Below are positions 12,301-21,948 of a DNA stretch of 64,000 nt, piece after piece (the stretch's first letter is position 1; the number at the start of each line of letters is the position of its first letter). The stretch is from the NCBI RefSeq assembly GCF_949628215.1, contig NC_134297.1, forward strand, positions 6,076,001 through 6,140,000. Direction: 5' to 3'. This DNA comes from Phalacrocorax aristotelis (lineage: Eukaryota > Chordata > Aves > Suliformes > Phalacrocoracidae). The position numbers and the translations under genes were made by a program. A model generated the notes under the pieces. It saw only the letters and a program-made list of their open reading frames with translations. It did no database searches and was not told the origin of the DNA.

Positions 12301-15300
12301 CTCATTCCCACGGCATTTCTGCCGTTCCTGTCCTAATGGGCTCCTTCAGCTGACTTTGGAGTTCCAGCTTAAGCCACGGCATTAAATCAGCTCTTTTTTA
12401 GCAGCGATTTCATTCCTCCATCAGCAGCTATTTCAATCAGAGGACCCTTACGGCATGGGCAAGTTATGCACCTCCAGACTAACGTCCAGGACTTCGTAGC
12501 CTTTGCAGTCTCTCTTTGCACTGGGCATTATCAAAGCATTTGAACGTCTGAGCCCAGGAGGTCACTTTCTATCTATTTCTGGTCTCAGCTGAAGTGTAAG
12601 GAGATGGTTCAGTGATGGGTTTGTTTTTCTTTCTTTCTTATTAAGGCTACTTCTTCATGAAATAGCAGAACGGAAATAGTAACTCATCAGCCATCCAAAA
12701 AAAGAGGAGATAGGTCTATTTGTGTTTCTTGCTGGATTTATTCCTACCTGGGAGAAGGAGTGTGTGTGCTTTCGATGTGGCACGCTTAGTTCTTTAATAG
12801 TACAAAAAATCCTCCGTGATCTGCCGGCGAAGGTCCACTTTGGACCAGCACATATTTGCAGTTTCTGTGTGAGAAGTGCAGGCTGTTAGTCCCGATCCTG
12901 GTGCAGCAAACCTGCCCGATGGGAAGGTCAATTTGCCATAGAAATATGGGTTTTGCTCAGGTAGCATTTGTCAATGAAGCTTGGTGTGACCCTCCCTGAG
13001 TCGCAACTACAGTCATGAGAGCTGAGGAGTTACTTTGCTCCTCGCCGTTTCGTACCTGTTGCTCATGCGTGCCCCTCTGTGGGCTGCGCAAGCGAGAGCA
13101 GGGAGGAAAACTCTTCATGGCAGGTTATTCTCTTTCTGATATTGTCTTTTGGAGCATCTGAGAGCACCAGCCACGCTCATGGGGAGGATGCTAAGCCAGA
13201 TGGGCCAGTCTTGAGAGTTCTGCCCTTCCCAGTGCTTTTGGGATGGGTTCCCACACTGACAGACTGGCAAAAGGGAACCCAGAGCACAGTGGCTTTAGTC
13301 TTCCTTCCATTTGCGCCCAGCTTTGGTTTCTCCTTCTTTCGTGTCCCCTTTCCTGCCTAGTTTCTTCTTTTTTTTTTTTTTTTGTATGCTTTTCTCAGGA
13401 GCTTGCATGGAGCTGTAGCAGGCATCAGCGCAGGTGGAGCAAAACACACGGAGCCGTCCTCAGATCCTGCCCTTTGCTTCCCAAAGTGGAAGGCAGAGAG
13501 CTGCCAGACTAAGTAAAAAAAAAAAAAAAAAAATCCATCAACAGTGTTTTGTAACTGTGGGAACTAAGACCTGCAAGCGCTTGCATAATCGCGATGCATG
13601 CACATGTGATCAGATTTATAGGTGTTGCTTCTAGGCCTTGTTGCCTAGTTCTGGTGGCTTTCTGGAAATAAATGAGCTAGAAATGGTAGGTTGTTTGTAC
13701 GGGGGCTTCCAGCATTCGTCAGTTCTCAGTCCGCCCTTGAGCTGTCTGGAAACGTGTGCCATCCTCTGTAAGTTCAGCTTTCACTCTGCCCGCTATTTGC
13801 TTGATTGTTTTTGCTATTTTAGGAGCATTCCGAAGAAAAAGAAAGCTTGTTCTTTGCTTTCTGCAACCTTTTAAAGAATGGTGAGTGACTTTTGCTGAGA
13901 CGAATTTCAAGTCAACATTCAATCCGACCTCCCTAGATGCAGGGTTGTACTGTTTGCAGCTCTGTCTCCAAGCCTCTGAACTTCTGTTGCTTGTCAAATG
14001 TTTTCTCAATTAGGAAAGAAGGTTGTATAAGAAAACATGTTAATGAAAAACCATGTTAATGAAAGCTTTTGCCCCTAGAGGAGCCACAGTTCAACACTTT
14101 AATTTGGTTGGGGATGGCTGGAGGGTTTAACATGATCCAGGGTGTTAAACTCTACTGATGGCTGGAGATAAAAACCCTTTTAAGCAATTGTATTTCAAAC
14201 AAGGCCTTTTCCCAGGCGAGACTGTGCTGTGACATTTTGTCCTCTACGGCAGGTGCTTTGGATCTCTGGCACTATCCTGTAGCAACATCAGTACTGGGGG
14301 TCCCTGGCGAGGCCGAGCGTAAAGGCCGTGTCTCCCCATTTCCAGTGCTGTTACTGGGATCACCAGGAGCATTGTGTATGCTCCAGTAAGTCCTTGCCCT
14401 GAGACATTGACAGGCCTTACTGCTGCACCAAGGCTCGTTTTCAGGTTTCTTAATGGTCTTTGCTTCTGCAGCTGGCATTTCCTAGGTGTCATCATTAAAG
14501 AGCTGCAGCTAGGCACCTCATTTCGTGCTGAAGAAGGGAGCATCGTGTTGCAGCCCTGGCCCCGACGATGGCTACCTGCCGTTCCTTTGCTGCTGGTTAC
14601 CTTTAGGTGTTGCTATTCGTGACTCTGTGCTTGTGTTGTCCCAGTTGTGTGGGGAAAGACGCCCTTGGCCCGAATGCCTCGCCTGAGAAGAATGCAGACA
14701 GTCTGGCAGAGCGCAGGTTAAATAAAGTTTGCCTTGGCAGGGCCCATGCTCTTGGATGTACTATGAGCTGTCGGGGCGTAGTGGTGACGGAATTGCAAGC
14801 ACGAACGCCAGCTGCCAAGAGGAACGGGTCTCCTGGCCCTGCTTGTGGACTCCTCTCCTCTGGGACTCTTGAAGTACTGGCAAAATCCAAAGCCTTCCCC
14901 TTACCCCAACCCCGTGCCGACGCTCCCCTCTTTCCTCCGGAGCCTCCCGCTGGTGGGGACGGCGGCAGCAGGCCATCGCCGTCGGTGCCGCGCCACCGAG
15001 TCCCAGTCTTGCTAAATTGATGGGGTCCCTCCTGTTGGCCTCTGTGGCACTGGGGATCCATCCGCTGGCCTCTCCTTATCCTGGGGGGGGAAAGTTTTTA
15101 GGCAGTGGCAAGTTTTGACTGACGGCTGTGGCTTTTGCTATTACACGGGGAAGTGATTTCATGTCTGGGAAAGAGGGTCCGCATGATTGATTTAGGAGCT
15201 TTCCCTGGCCAGCACTTGGGTGGTGTGGATGTATCTCCCCGTGCTGCAAACGCCTCCGAGCCCTTATGTGGAGCGGCATTCCCGCGGCCTCGGGATTTGC

Positions 15301-18300
15301 AGGTTGTTACCGTATAAAGGGCAGGGTCTTGGCCCAGCGGGAGGGCCGACCGGCAGTTTTGCTGGCAGCTACCTAACTCACCTTTTAATAGATGTGCAGC
15401 GTGGGGTTTTGGATGGGAGCGGTGATAATTTCATTACTTGCCACCAGTGGACGGAGCAGCAGGGCTGGACAGGAGGGAAGCAGGGGGGCTGAGAGGAGCA
15501 CAAAGCAGCAGGATATTTGTGCCTTGCCATCCTGGGAGCATGTGTTTTGGTCTCCAGGCGAGACACCCTGGACACTCTTGGTAGCAGAGGGGCTGATGAG
15601 AGGAGCACTGGTTGCTCATGTCCTTCCCAGTCAGTCATGGGGGTTGTGTTAGAGTTAAAACCCCAGTTTTGATGGTTCGTCCAGCTCTGTGTCTGCTTGG
15701 GCATGGACATAACTTAGGAGGTTAAGGCCAGTCATATCCCTTAGCTGTGCTCCCTTCAGGGACCAGTTACTCATTTGATTTCTGCAGGCAGCAGGGCGAT
15801 AAAAGCCATGAAGAGCTCTTCCCCTGTGACTTTGCATATGTGCTTCTGTTTATAAGATGGGGAACATATACCTATTCCTGGTGCAAGGGGAAACTCAGCT
15901 AATTAATACTTGTGAAAATGTTTAAGATATAGACTTGGAAACTGTATGTTGACTGTATGTTAACTTACCCAGCAAGCTGGTCTTCCCCTTCAGGGCCTCT
16001 GATCGGCAGAAAGCCCCTGAGTTGGTACCAAGCCTGACTCTTCCTGACCTTTCTCTCTTTCCCTGTACCCACAGGTGGCTGGAAGTCCAGGTCGTTAACC
16101 TGACCTGCACCCAGCGTTGGGTCCAGTACCTCCAGTTGCTGCAGGAGTCCATCTGGCCTGGAGGAGTTTTACCAGCAGTGCCTAAACCAGCCAGGACAGA
16201 GGAACAGAAGAAAGCAGCAGCAGAGCAGGCCCTGCAGAGCCTGATGGAGATATTGCCTAGTAAGTGTGCCCCAGAGATGTGTCAGCTGCCCTTGAGAAAG
16301 GAGAATTGGGGGAGGCTGGGGAACCCTCCAGTTCATTGGCAACTCTGGAAATGCAGTTAAACACAGAGATGGAGCCTGTTCGTGCCAAGGCACTGGGAAA
16401 CATTCATGACCTTTGAGGTTTGAATGGCTTCCTGCAAGCAAAAACCACAGTTTCCCAGTTCTAGATAGTTTGTATAAGCATTCAGGAAGTGGCGTGGCTC
16501 AGAGAGAAAGGGCGCGTGTCTTGGTGATTCTCAGATGCAGACTGGCCACGTACTCTGTGCTTGGTGCTGGTGGTGCCCAGGAAAGCCAGTGCTGCGCTGT
16601 GCTCCTGCCTGCTGCCAAAGGGTACCGTTGCTGAGAAGAGTCATAAGGCAAAGCCTTTGGGCTTCTCGCTCTAAAGAGTGGCTTTTCCACTGGACTGAAC
16701 TCATGAGCCCAGCTGCACTGGATTTCCCTCTCTTGAAGTTTGACATGGGGACCTTTGACATTAAAGCAGCTGTTGCCTAATCCATGTGAGTGCAGTCTGA
16801 ACTTTTAACTCCTCGCTGCAGAGTAAGGGGCCCTTACTATCCTGTCATGGTTTAACCCAGCCGGCAACTCAGCCCCACGCAGCCACCCGCTCGCTCCCCC
16901 TGGGTGGGATGGGGAGAGAATTGGGAGGGTAAAAGTGAGAAAACTCATGGGTTGAGGTAAAGACAGTTTAACAGGTGAAGCAAAAGCTGTGCATGCAGGC
17001 AAAACAAACCAAGGAATTCATTCACTGCTTCCCATCGGCAGGCAGGAAGCAGGAAAGCCGGGCTCCATCACCTGTAATGGTGACTTGGGAAGACAAACGG
17101 CATCATTCTGAATGCCCCCCCCTTCCTTCCTTCCTTCCTTCCCCCAGCTTTATATGTTGAGCGTGATGCCATATGGTGTGGGACATCCCCTGGGTCAGTT
17201 GGGGTCAGCTGTGCCCCCCTCTCAGCTTCTTGTGCCCCCCTCTCAGCTTCTTGTGCCCCCCTCTCAGCTTCTTGTGGCCCCCCCTCAGCTTCTTGTGGCC
17301 CCCCCTCAGCTTCTTGTGGCCCCCCCTCAGCTTCTTGTGGCCCCCCCTCAGCTTCTTGTGGCCCCCCCTCAGCTTCTTGTGGCCCCCCCTCAGCTTCTTG
17401 TGGCCCCCCCTCAGCTTCTTGTGGCCCCCCCTCAGCTTCTTGTGGCCCCCCCTCAGCTTCTTGTGCCCCCAGCCCGCTCGCTGGTGGGGTGAGAAGCAGA
17501 AAAGGCCTTGGCTCTGCATAGGCACTGCTCAGCAGTAACAAAACATCCCTGGGTTATCAACGCTCTGTCCAGCACAAATCCAAACCACAGCCCCATGCTG
17601 GCTACTGTGAAGAAATGCACTCCATCCCAGCCAAAACCAGCACATATCCTTTGGGGATGAAAAAGCGCTGCCAGTATATGCCCTTCCAGGCTGCAGCGCT
17701 TTCCTGGCATTCGGTCCTGTCCCTGGCTGTTCTCTTTCATGGTAACGTTGGGCATGGGATGCCTCGGGCTCAGACTTCGGTTTAGTACCCACCAGCAGAA
17801 GACTGACCCTGGAAACGTGCAGTTCATAAAGCTTTGTCTCTGACGTTGACAGATGTGATCCAAGAAATCCTTGGAACCAGTAAATGTCGGATGAGCTGGA
17901 AACTGGTACTGGAGTCCCTGGGCCAGCCTGTGATAAACAGGTACGTGGGTTATAGTCTTTTTACCCTGATAGCCTTTGCAGTGGGGCCTGTAAGCTAAGC
18001 TCAGGGCTTCGCCGTGAGATTCACGCTGCCGGCTTCTTAGCACAGAATGTATCTGGCCAATTTTCCTAGACTTATCCCATCAAAGGGCATCTGGCTCGCT
18101 TATTATGAAGGTGCATGTCTCGGACCTCGGTCTGGCTGGAGATTATTGAGTCAGTCTTGTTAATTATGTTGTTGGGCCTGCCTAGTTTGTGGATGTCAGG
18201 GGACTGTCAGAGGAAATAAGACCAAATCCTCATTTAGTTTGTTGTTTTTAGAAGAACTTAGGGAGCTGCATGTATATGTAGATAGTGTTTTTCTGTATAC

Positions 18301-18753
18301 CCATCGCCGCGCATTTGGCAAGCGATGTTTTTGTGATATAACTGCAGGGAAACGCTTGTGCCACCTCACTCCAGGAGATGCGTTTGTGTTTTCTCGGCTG
18401 CTCGGCAGCTTCAAACACCCGCTGGTTTCGGGGATGCAAAAAACCCTGAACCATCTCTTCAAACATTTCTTCTAGAGTACAAGATCTCTTGCCTTTCCCT
18501 GATGGCAGTCAGAATACTTCTTCCTTGTGTGAGCTTTGGCTTCTGCGTATCTGGAGCTGATCTCCCAGCTCCACTGTGCTCCTGACCAGCCTAAGCTTTG
18601 TCTTCTCTCCATTTCAGGCACCTGGTTTTCTGCCTCTTGGATATTCTGCTGGAGTTCTTGGTTCTGAAGGGCTCCACTGATGAGCTGGAGACCGCAGCTG
18701 TCGCGCCGTCTGCCTCTAGCAGCCTGGACAAGACAGGCATTTCAGCACATTAA
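252..18753 (+). CDS. SNX19: Sorting nexin 19, 3' half of the gene (six C-terminal coding exons)
   Basis: SNX19 is a membrane-anchored sorting nexin with a PXA domain, a phosphoinositide-binding PX domain and a C-terminal nexin domain. It acts in endosome/lysosome and ER-contact trafficking (family knowledge). The six exons here join in frame with consistent phases (2, 0, 1, 2, 1, 2 at successive entry points) and give the last 273 residues, so the PXA and PX regions must lie left of the window. Diagnostic stretches are WSWLCTENIQKVF and LLFGTLIQRWLEVQ across the exon 3/4 joint, then LLQESIWPGGVLP, then CRMSWKLVLESL. These match my memory of vertebrate SNX19. Recalled human length is about 990 residues, so 273 fits the part after PX. 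The frame has no stop or frameshift. CDS coordinates here span introns; the exons are listed separately. The identification rests on recognition, not on an alignment. Confidence 0.9.
349..631 (+). other. SNX19: SNX19 intron between exons a and b
   Basis: This 283-bp phase-0 intron runs from GTAAGT to the acceptor TGCTTTCACAG. I see no repeat or other feature in it. Confidence 0.75.
632..818 (+). CDS. SNX19: SNX19 coding exon b
   Basis: This 187-bp exon starts at phase 0 after CTTTCACAG and ends on the first base of a codon before GTGAGC (819). It encodes 62 residues rich in E, K and G, including ASMESFIQKQEKLLEAV, which is probably a short amphipathic or coiled helix, followed by an acidic low-complexity linker. 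This is the least conserved part of the visible protein. It links the PX region to the C-terminal nexin domain. The frame is open throughout and joins exon c to make an Asp codon (G+AC). Confidence 0.85.
819..3089 (+). other. SNX19: SNX19 intron between exons b and c
   Basis: This 2.3-kb phase-1 intron begins GTGAGC and ends TTCCTCTTCCTCCTGGCAG. I recognise no gene or transposable element in it. The open frames at 1537-1969 and 2565-2862 overlap on both strands, lack splice context and look like chance. Confidence 0.7.
3090..3219 (+). CDS. SNX19: SNX19 coding exon c (start of the C-terminal nexin domain)
   Basis: This 130-bp exon lies between a strong acceptor (CTTCCTCCTGGCAG, ending 3089) and the donor GTAAGG (3220). 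It enters at phase 1 and leaves at phase 2. It encodes ETALADLALDVLRLLLVDH followed by WSWLCTENIQKVFHLLFGTL, a helical, tryptophan-containing segment typical of the start of the nexin-C domain. This is one of the best-conserved parts of SNX19 and the strongest single basis for the gene call. Confidence 0.92.
9684..9713. repeat. TG-rich microsatellite
   Basis: This is an imperfect (TG)n tract, TGTGTG interrupted by a TCTTTG segment, inside the large SNX19 intron. Confidence 0.7.
11985..12080 (-). mobile_element. Possible CR1 LINE fragment (antisense)
   Basis: The segment TTTTCCAGACTGAGCAAAT followed by CAACCCTTCCAGCCTTTA resembles the antisense of the CR1 3' region (the familiar 'ccagactgaacaa...ctctcagcctttcctc' stretch of avian CR1 copies). 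It is short and diverged, and I cannot set its borders. It could be a chance likeness. Confidence 0.4.
13368..13533. repeat. Facing poly(T) and poly(A) runs
   Basis: A run of 16 T (13,368-13,383) is followed after 131 bp by a run of 19 A (13,515-13,533). The two runs are complementary and could pair in the intronic transcript. The intervening sequence is unique-looking. These may be two independent homopolymers or the tails of opposite retroposed fragments. Confidence 0.8.
16075..16259 (+). CDS. SNX19: SNX19 coding exon d (nexin domain, central part)
   Basis: This 185-bp exon lies between the acceptor CCCTGTACCCACAG (ending 16,074) and the donor GTAAGT (16,260). It enters at phase 2, completing the Arg codon AG+G, and leaves at phase 1. 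It encodes WLEVQVVNLTCTQRWVQYLQ, then LLQESIWPGGVLPAVPKP, then a charged EEQKKAAAEQALQSLMEIL helix. The SIWPGG motif is characteristic of nexin-C domains in this subfamily. Together with exon c it makes up the core of the domain. Confidence 0.92.
16838..16842. repeat. Left target-site duplication of the LTR
   Basis: TATCC directly precedes the LTR and is repeated exactly at 17,645-17,649. A 5-bp duplication is typical of ERVL-class integrations. Confidence 0.85.
17115..17145. repeat. C-run plus CCTT microsatellite inside the LTR
   Basis: A run of Cs is followed by about five CCTT units and another C run. This pyrimidine-only tract is a normal part of this LTR family, just upstream of the TATA-like motif. 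Confidence 0.75.
17149..17156 (+). promoter_or_regulatory. TATA-like motif of the LTR promoter
   Basis: TTTATATG lies after a pyrimidine tract and CCCCCAGC, at the usual U3/R position of this LTR type. Whether it is still active cannot be seen from sequence. Confidence 0.45.
17211..17470. repeat. 21-bp minisatellite, 12 copies plus a partial one
   Basis: Units begin at 17,211 and recur every 21 bp up to 17,442, with a partial unit at 17,463. Copies 1-3 read GTGCCCCCCTCTC then AGCTTCTT. Copies 4-12 read GTGGCCCCCCCTC then AGCTTCTT. The two blocks are internally identical as far as I can see, which suggests recent expansion. The seed lies inside the LTR, where the family normally has one or two related CTTCTTGTG units. 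Because 21 is a multiple of 3 and the units lack stops, both strands carry open heptapeptide frames; these are by-products, not genes. Confidence 0.95.
17645..17649. repeat. Right target-site duplication of the LTR
   Basis: TATCC directly follows the terminal CACA and matches the left copy at 16,838-16,842. Confidence 0.85.
17853..17940 (+). CDS. SNX19: SNX19 coding exon e (nexin domain, end)
   Basis: This 88-bp exon lies between the acceptor CTGACGTTGACAG (ending 17,852) and the donor GTACGT (17,941). It enters at phase 1 (A+AT gives Asn) and leaves at phase 2. It encodes VIQEILGTSKCRMSWKLVLE then SLGQPVIN, ending on a split Arg codon. The LG..KCR.SW.LVLESL pattern is what I recall of SNX19 just before its C-terminal helix. 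Confidence 0.92.
17941..18617 (+). other. SNX19: SNX19 last intron
   Basis: This 677-bp phase-2 intron runs from GTACGT to TCTTCTCTCCATTTCAG. I see no repeats or internal exons in it. Confidence 0.85.
18618..18753 (+). CDS. SNX19: SNX19 terminal coding exon with stop codon
   Basis: After the acceptor CTCCATTTCAG the first base completes the Arg codon. The exon then encodes HLVFCLLDILLEFLVLKG, a hydrophobic helix, and a variable Ser/Ala-rich tail ending DKTGISAH before TAA at 18,751-18,753. The hydrophobic helix closes the nexin-C domain. The tail is probably poorly conserved between species. Confidence 0.9.
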
Positions 18754-18917
18754 CTGGGGCTGGTGTAGCCAGCAGTGGAGGAGAGAAGCAGCCACAGGCA
18801 TGGGTTGATTTGATTTTCAGTATTTACTGAACATGTCTGGGAGCTTCTTGTAATGAATTTTTCCAGCCGGTGCTAAATGAGGCTGCTTCCAGGCTTCTCT
18901 GTTTTGGCTGGGTGATG

Positions 18918-18923
18918 GATTAA
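18918..18923 (+). terminator. SNX19: Possible proximal poly(A) signal (ATTAAA)
   Basis: ATTAAA lies 165 bases after the stop codon. The downstream sequence TGCTTTTCTGCCGTGT is moderately T/G-rich. It could serve a short SNX19 isoform. Confidence 0.35.
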
Positions 18924-21524
18924 ACCCAGTGTAAGGAGCTGAAGATGCTTTTCTGCCGTGTAGAGTCTGTTCCATTGCTGACCTGATGGAGAGCCTGGAA
19001 TGAAGATGCCTGACGTCTGCTGAGCTGGACAACCTGAGAAGGATGTGCAGGCTGCCCACAAGCCCCGTTGTCTTGCCCCAGTGTTTCTGAACACCTCTAA
19101 CATCTGAAGGCAGCCAGCATGCAAGATTTGCTTTTGTGGCCTCAGGCTCCACCTGACACTGGCGTGCAGAGACTTGATGTGAGGGTATCTCATTGATAGA
19201 TATTTCTCCAGGATGGGTGAAGGGATGGCCAAAGGCTGTCCCTGCTCTCTAAGCAGCCTGCCCTGTGCCTACGCTGCACCATCTGTTTTACCAGAAGGAA
19301 CACAGGGAGCGAATGGAGCGTGGAGATGTGGTGATAGCCCTGCAGTCAGCGTCAGGGACCCATCCCCACAGCCCAAATAACTGGGAGGTCGAAAGCAGTG
19401 CAGAAATCAAAGCTGCTGTTCTGCCTTAGGGACAAAGATAAGCTGCCTCCTGCCGCCACTGCTCTGATGTGGTCTTGTTCTGGCATCTTTTGCTGCCTGA
19501 ACAGCAGGATGCAAGTAGGGTAGGCTGTGGTCCTGGAAAAGAGAACTATCCCCAGGCTAAAGGGGAATGGCAGCTTAGCTGGACTTCAGGATTACCTTGT
19601 ATTTTGCCTGCTGAGTCACGGTTCAGTCCCAGAGGCTGTCACTTGGGAGGCCCAGGAGAAAAGGAGCTGACCAATATGTGACACACAGCATGTAAATCAG
19701 CTCCCACACAAAAGTGCTTGTCACAGTAAGCTCTGGGAGAGGAGGGAGCACCTCTGAGCCTGGGACAAATACCGGACGCATGTCGTGGGCAGCCAGGAGG
19801 TTAGAGTGCAGCGATGGGCTTGAGAGCACCACCTTAGCTCTGGTGTTGATTGCACTGTCACCATGTTTTGGTTTACTGTGCCTGCTATTGCAACAGCTGT
19901 GTGCAGAGGGCTCCAGAAAGCTTGTCAGCTCACGATGTCCAGTGCCGCCCAGCACAGAATGGCATGTCGAATTGGCAGCTGCTTTTCCGGGTCATCCAAG
20001 ACTTCAGTGGTTTTGCAAGCTTAAGTTGTCCAGCTGTCAGTTTTGTGACAGGGCAGATGGACATGGAGAATATGGACACGGAGAATATGCACCAACAGTC
20101 CAGTTTGGTGACCCGTTTTGGTGTATTTCCTGGAAAAAAATATGAACTGACCAGTGCTAGACTTTGCTGATTGAGGGAATGCTGCTCCTGGTGTTCTCTA
20201 CAGATTGAAGCGCTTAGGAGAGGAGACCTCGCAAGAGGGGAGCAGCAGGATCACAGCTAGTTTCCACGTTACAGTACCAAATGGTGCATTTCATACAGCA
20301 TGCTGTTTCTTGGAGCTGGAGACTCTGTGGCGTGTTTGGATAAAAGGTCACGTAGCTCCAACATGTGTACAACTGGAAGCATATTCTGCTCTTTCCAGAG
20401 GCAGCTGCTTAATAATGGACAAACAGTGCTGTTTCGGGGGGAGAAGGGGTGTGTGTGCTGCTTTGTGTTTCTGGTGGGGGTGTTGTGTGAAAGTACGGGG
20501 AAGGATTAGCTTGCTGCCAGCAAGTATATTTTTAGGGAGCTCCAAGGACATCCCAAGACGAGGCAGAATCCAACGTAACGAAGCAAAGCAGTTCTGCATG
20601 GTTTATCAGGGCCATTTCTCATTAATGGCACTTTTGAGATGGTAGACTTGCCACCTCCTTGGAAAAGAAGGGAGCATCTACACTAAACAGCTTAAGAGTA
20701 GATTAGGCAAAGCATCGGAGAGTGTCCCATATGGGATAATCCCAAGTGGCGAAGCAGCAGGTTGGGAAGCAGGACTCTCATATGCCTCAAGCCAAATTCA
20801 GCCTGGAGCAGCCACTTCACCCTCTCCTTCACTGCCAGGTTCCTTTTTCCCCTTCTTTTCCCCTCTCTACTACTTCCATTTAGTGCATCAGCTGTCTTGG
20901 GGAGCGGGAGAAGGAGCCATCAGCCAGGGATGATGTATCATAGCCCTGTTGTGCCTGGTGGCTTCCCATATGCTCTAGGTGTGTTTGCGTGCTATTGCTT
21001 CCTCATTGATTTTATGTGTTTGGAGCTCCAGGACTGTAATCTGTCCTTGATTAGGGATAACATTAAGAGACTGTTTGCTGAAAAGGATCATTCAGAGGTG
21101 GACTGCAAACTGCGCGCTGCCAGCTCCACATGAGGGCAAAGGTCTGGCACAGCTGTTACAGACACTGGATGTGGAGTTGGAAGGACAAGCTTACTCCTTT
21201 GCCGGGAAGCCCTAGCATCCCTGCCTTTAACCCTGACCTCTGGCATTATGTGAATGACTCAATATTCGTTTGGCCTGATGGGAATGCTTTGCCGTTTCCG
21301 CTGGCGGGCTCTGAGGAGCGTAGCCTGGGAGCCGGGGCTTCGCTGGGGTGGTGCGACAATGACTCGTGGTTGTACCAGACAACTGCTTGGTCTGTGCAGC
21401 CTCTGCACCTTTCACGGAGGGGCCTCGAAGCCTGCACTTTGGAGACTTGCGTGGCAAAGTAGCAACATCTCCTCTCTGGGTACACCAGAGGAGCTGGGGC
21501 AGAGGGGTGAAGTAGGTTTACTTG

Positions 21525-21600
21525 CGTGTGCTCTTAAGCCAGTGGCAGAGTCGGGAACAGATCGCAGGCGTCTGGATTGCAAAATCTTTGTTTTAATCTC
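21525..21600 (-). mobile_element. Weak MIR-like SINE remnant
   Basis: CAGTGGCAGAGTCGGGAACA followed by a CTGGATTGC segment resembles the part of MIR-type SINEs read antisense as 'agtggcagagctgggaatagaaccc'. It is short and lies in the presumed 3' UTR. Confidence 0.35.
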
Positions 21601-21942
21601 CAGAACCCCCTTTACTTTCTTAGAGTGAGGAAAACAGAAACCAGGGTTGCTAGAGCCCTTTCTCATGCACTTACTGGCTAGGCTTTAAACTCCCATTCTC
21701 TCCTTCATGAGTCTTAGTCCATTCTCACTGGGTGAAGCTGCCCAGGAGCAGCGTAGGAACAAGAAGCTCCTCTCTGTATCTTGTTAAGGAACACAAAATC
21801 CAGTAGAAGTTCAGCTTTTTTCTAATGCCAGTTTTTTGCCTCACTGTAATTTTCAGATTAAAATGAGCGCGATGGTGTCAAAGGCAAACTTCTGCATTCA
21901 AGTGGGCTGATAGTATTTCCAGTCTTAGTCCAAAAACTCTTT

Positions 21943-21948
21943 AATAAA
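21943..21948 (+). terminator. SNX19: Candidate distal SNX19 poly(A) signal (AATAAA)
   Basis: This is the first canonical AATAAA after the stop codon on the + strand. A TGTGTGTGT downstream element lies at about 21,984, roughly the expected spacing for cleavage near 21,965. Confidence 0.5.

Larger units (their letters stand above)
3220..16074 (+). other. SNX19: SNX19 large intron between exons c and d
   Basis: This 12.9-kb phase-2 intron starts GTAAGG and ends CTTTCCCTGTACCCACAG. I found no coding exon inside it. It contains a TG-rich microsatellite near 9,690, an A/C-rich stretch near 9,980-10,015, a weak antisense CR1-like fragment near 12.0 kb, and a T16 run at 13,368-13,383 paired with an A19 run at 13,515-13,533. 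Long open frames at 4344-5051 and 7347-8018 on the minus strand look like chance: their composition is low in coding signal and they match no family I know. Confidence 0.75.
16843..17644 (+). mobile_element. Solo LTR of an avian endogenous retrovirus (ERVL-like)
   Basis: This 802-bp element starts TGTCATGGTTTAACCCAG and ends CCAAAACCAGCACA. It has the terminal TG...CA dinucleotides of a retroviral LTR and a perfect 5-bp TATCC duplication on both sides. I recognise the start, the GGGTTGAGGTAAAGACAGTTTA segment, the CCCATCGGCAGGCAGG segment and the GCACTGCTCAGCAGTAAC segment as parts of a family common in neoavian genomes. The family name is not certain, and the ERVL class is inferred from the duplication length. 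There is no internal retroviral sequence, so this is a solo LTR left by recombination between two LTRs. It lies in the same orientation as SNX19. A TATA-like TTTATATG sits at 17,149-17,156. It differs from the usual form by an internal 21-bp minisatellite. Confidence 0.88.
16260..17852 (+). other. SNX19: SNX19 intron between exons d and e, invaded by a solo LTR
   Basis: This 1,593-bp phase-1 intron runs from GTAAGT to TCTGACGTTGACAG. The solo LTR at 16,843-17,644 makes up half of its length, so the ancestral intron was about 0.8 kb. The acceptor has a weaker polypyrimidine tract than the other SNX19 acceptors. Confidence 0.85.

Noticed and set aside
14030..14065. Duplicated CATGTTAATGAAA
   Set aside because: A minor tandem duplication in an intron with no functional indication.
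17068..17541. Long repetitive open frames (about 106-157 codons) on both strands
   Set aside because: They are the 21-bp minisatellite read in different frames. A stop-free unit whose length is a multiple of 3 keeps every frame open.
20040..20095. Near-repeat GGACATGGAGAATAT / GGACACGGAGAATAT
   Set aside because: Two short copies only, a trivial local duplication within the presumed 3' UTR.
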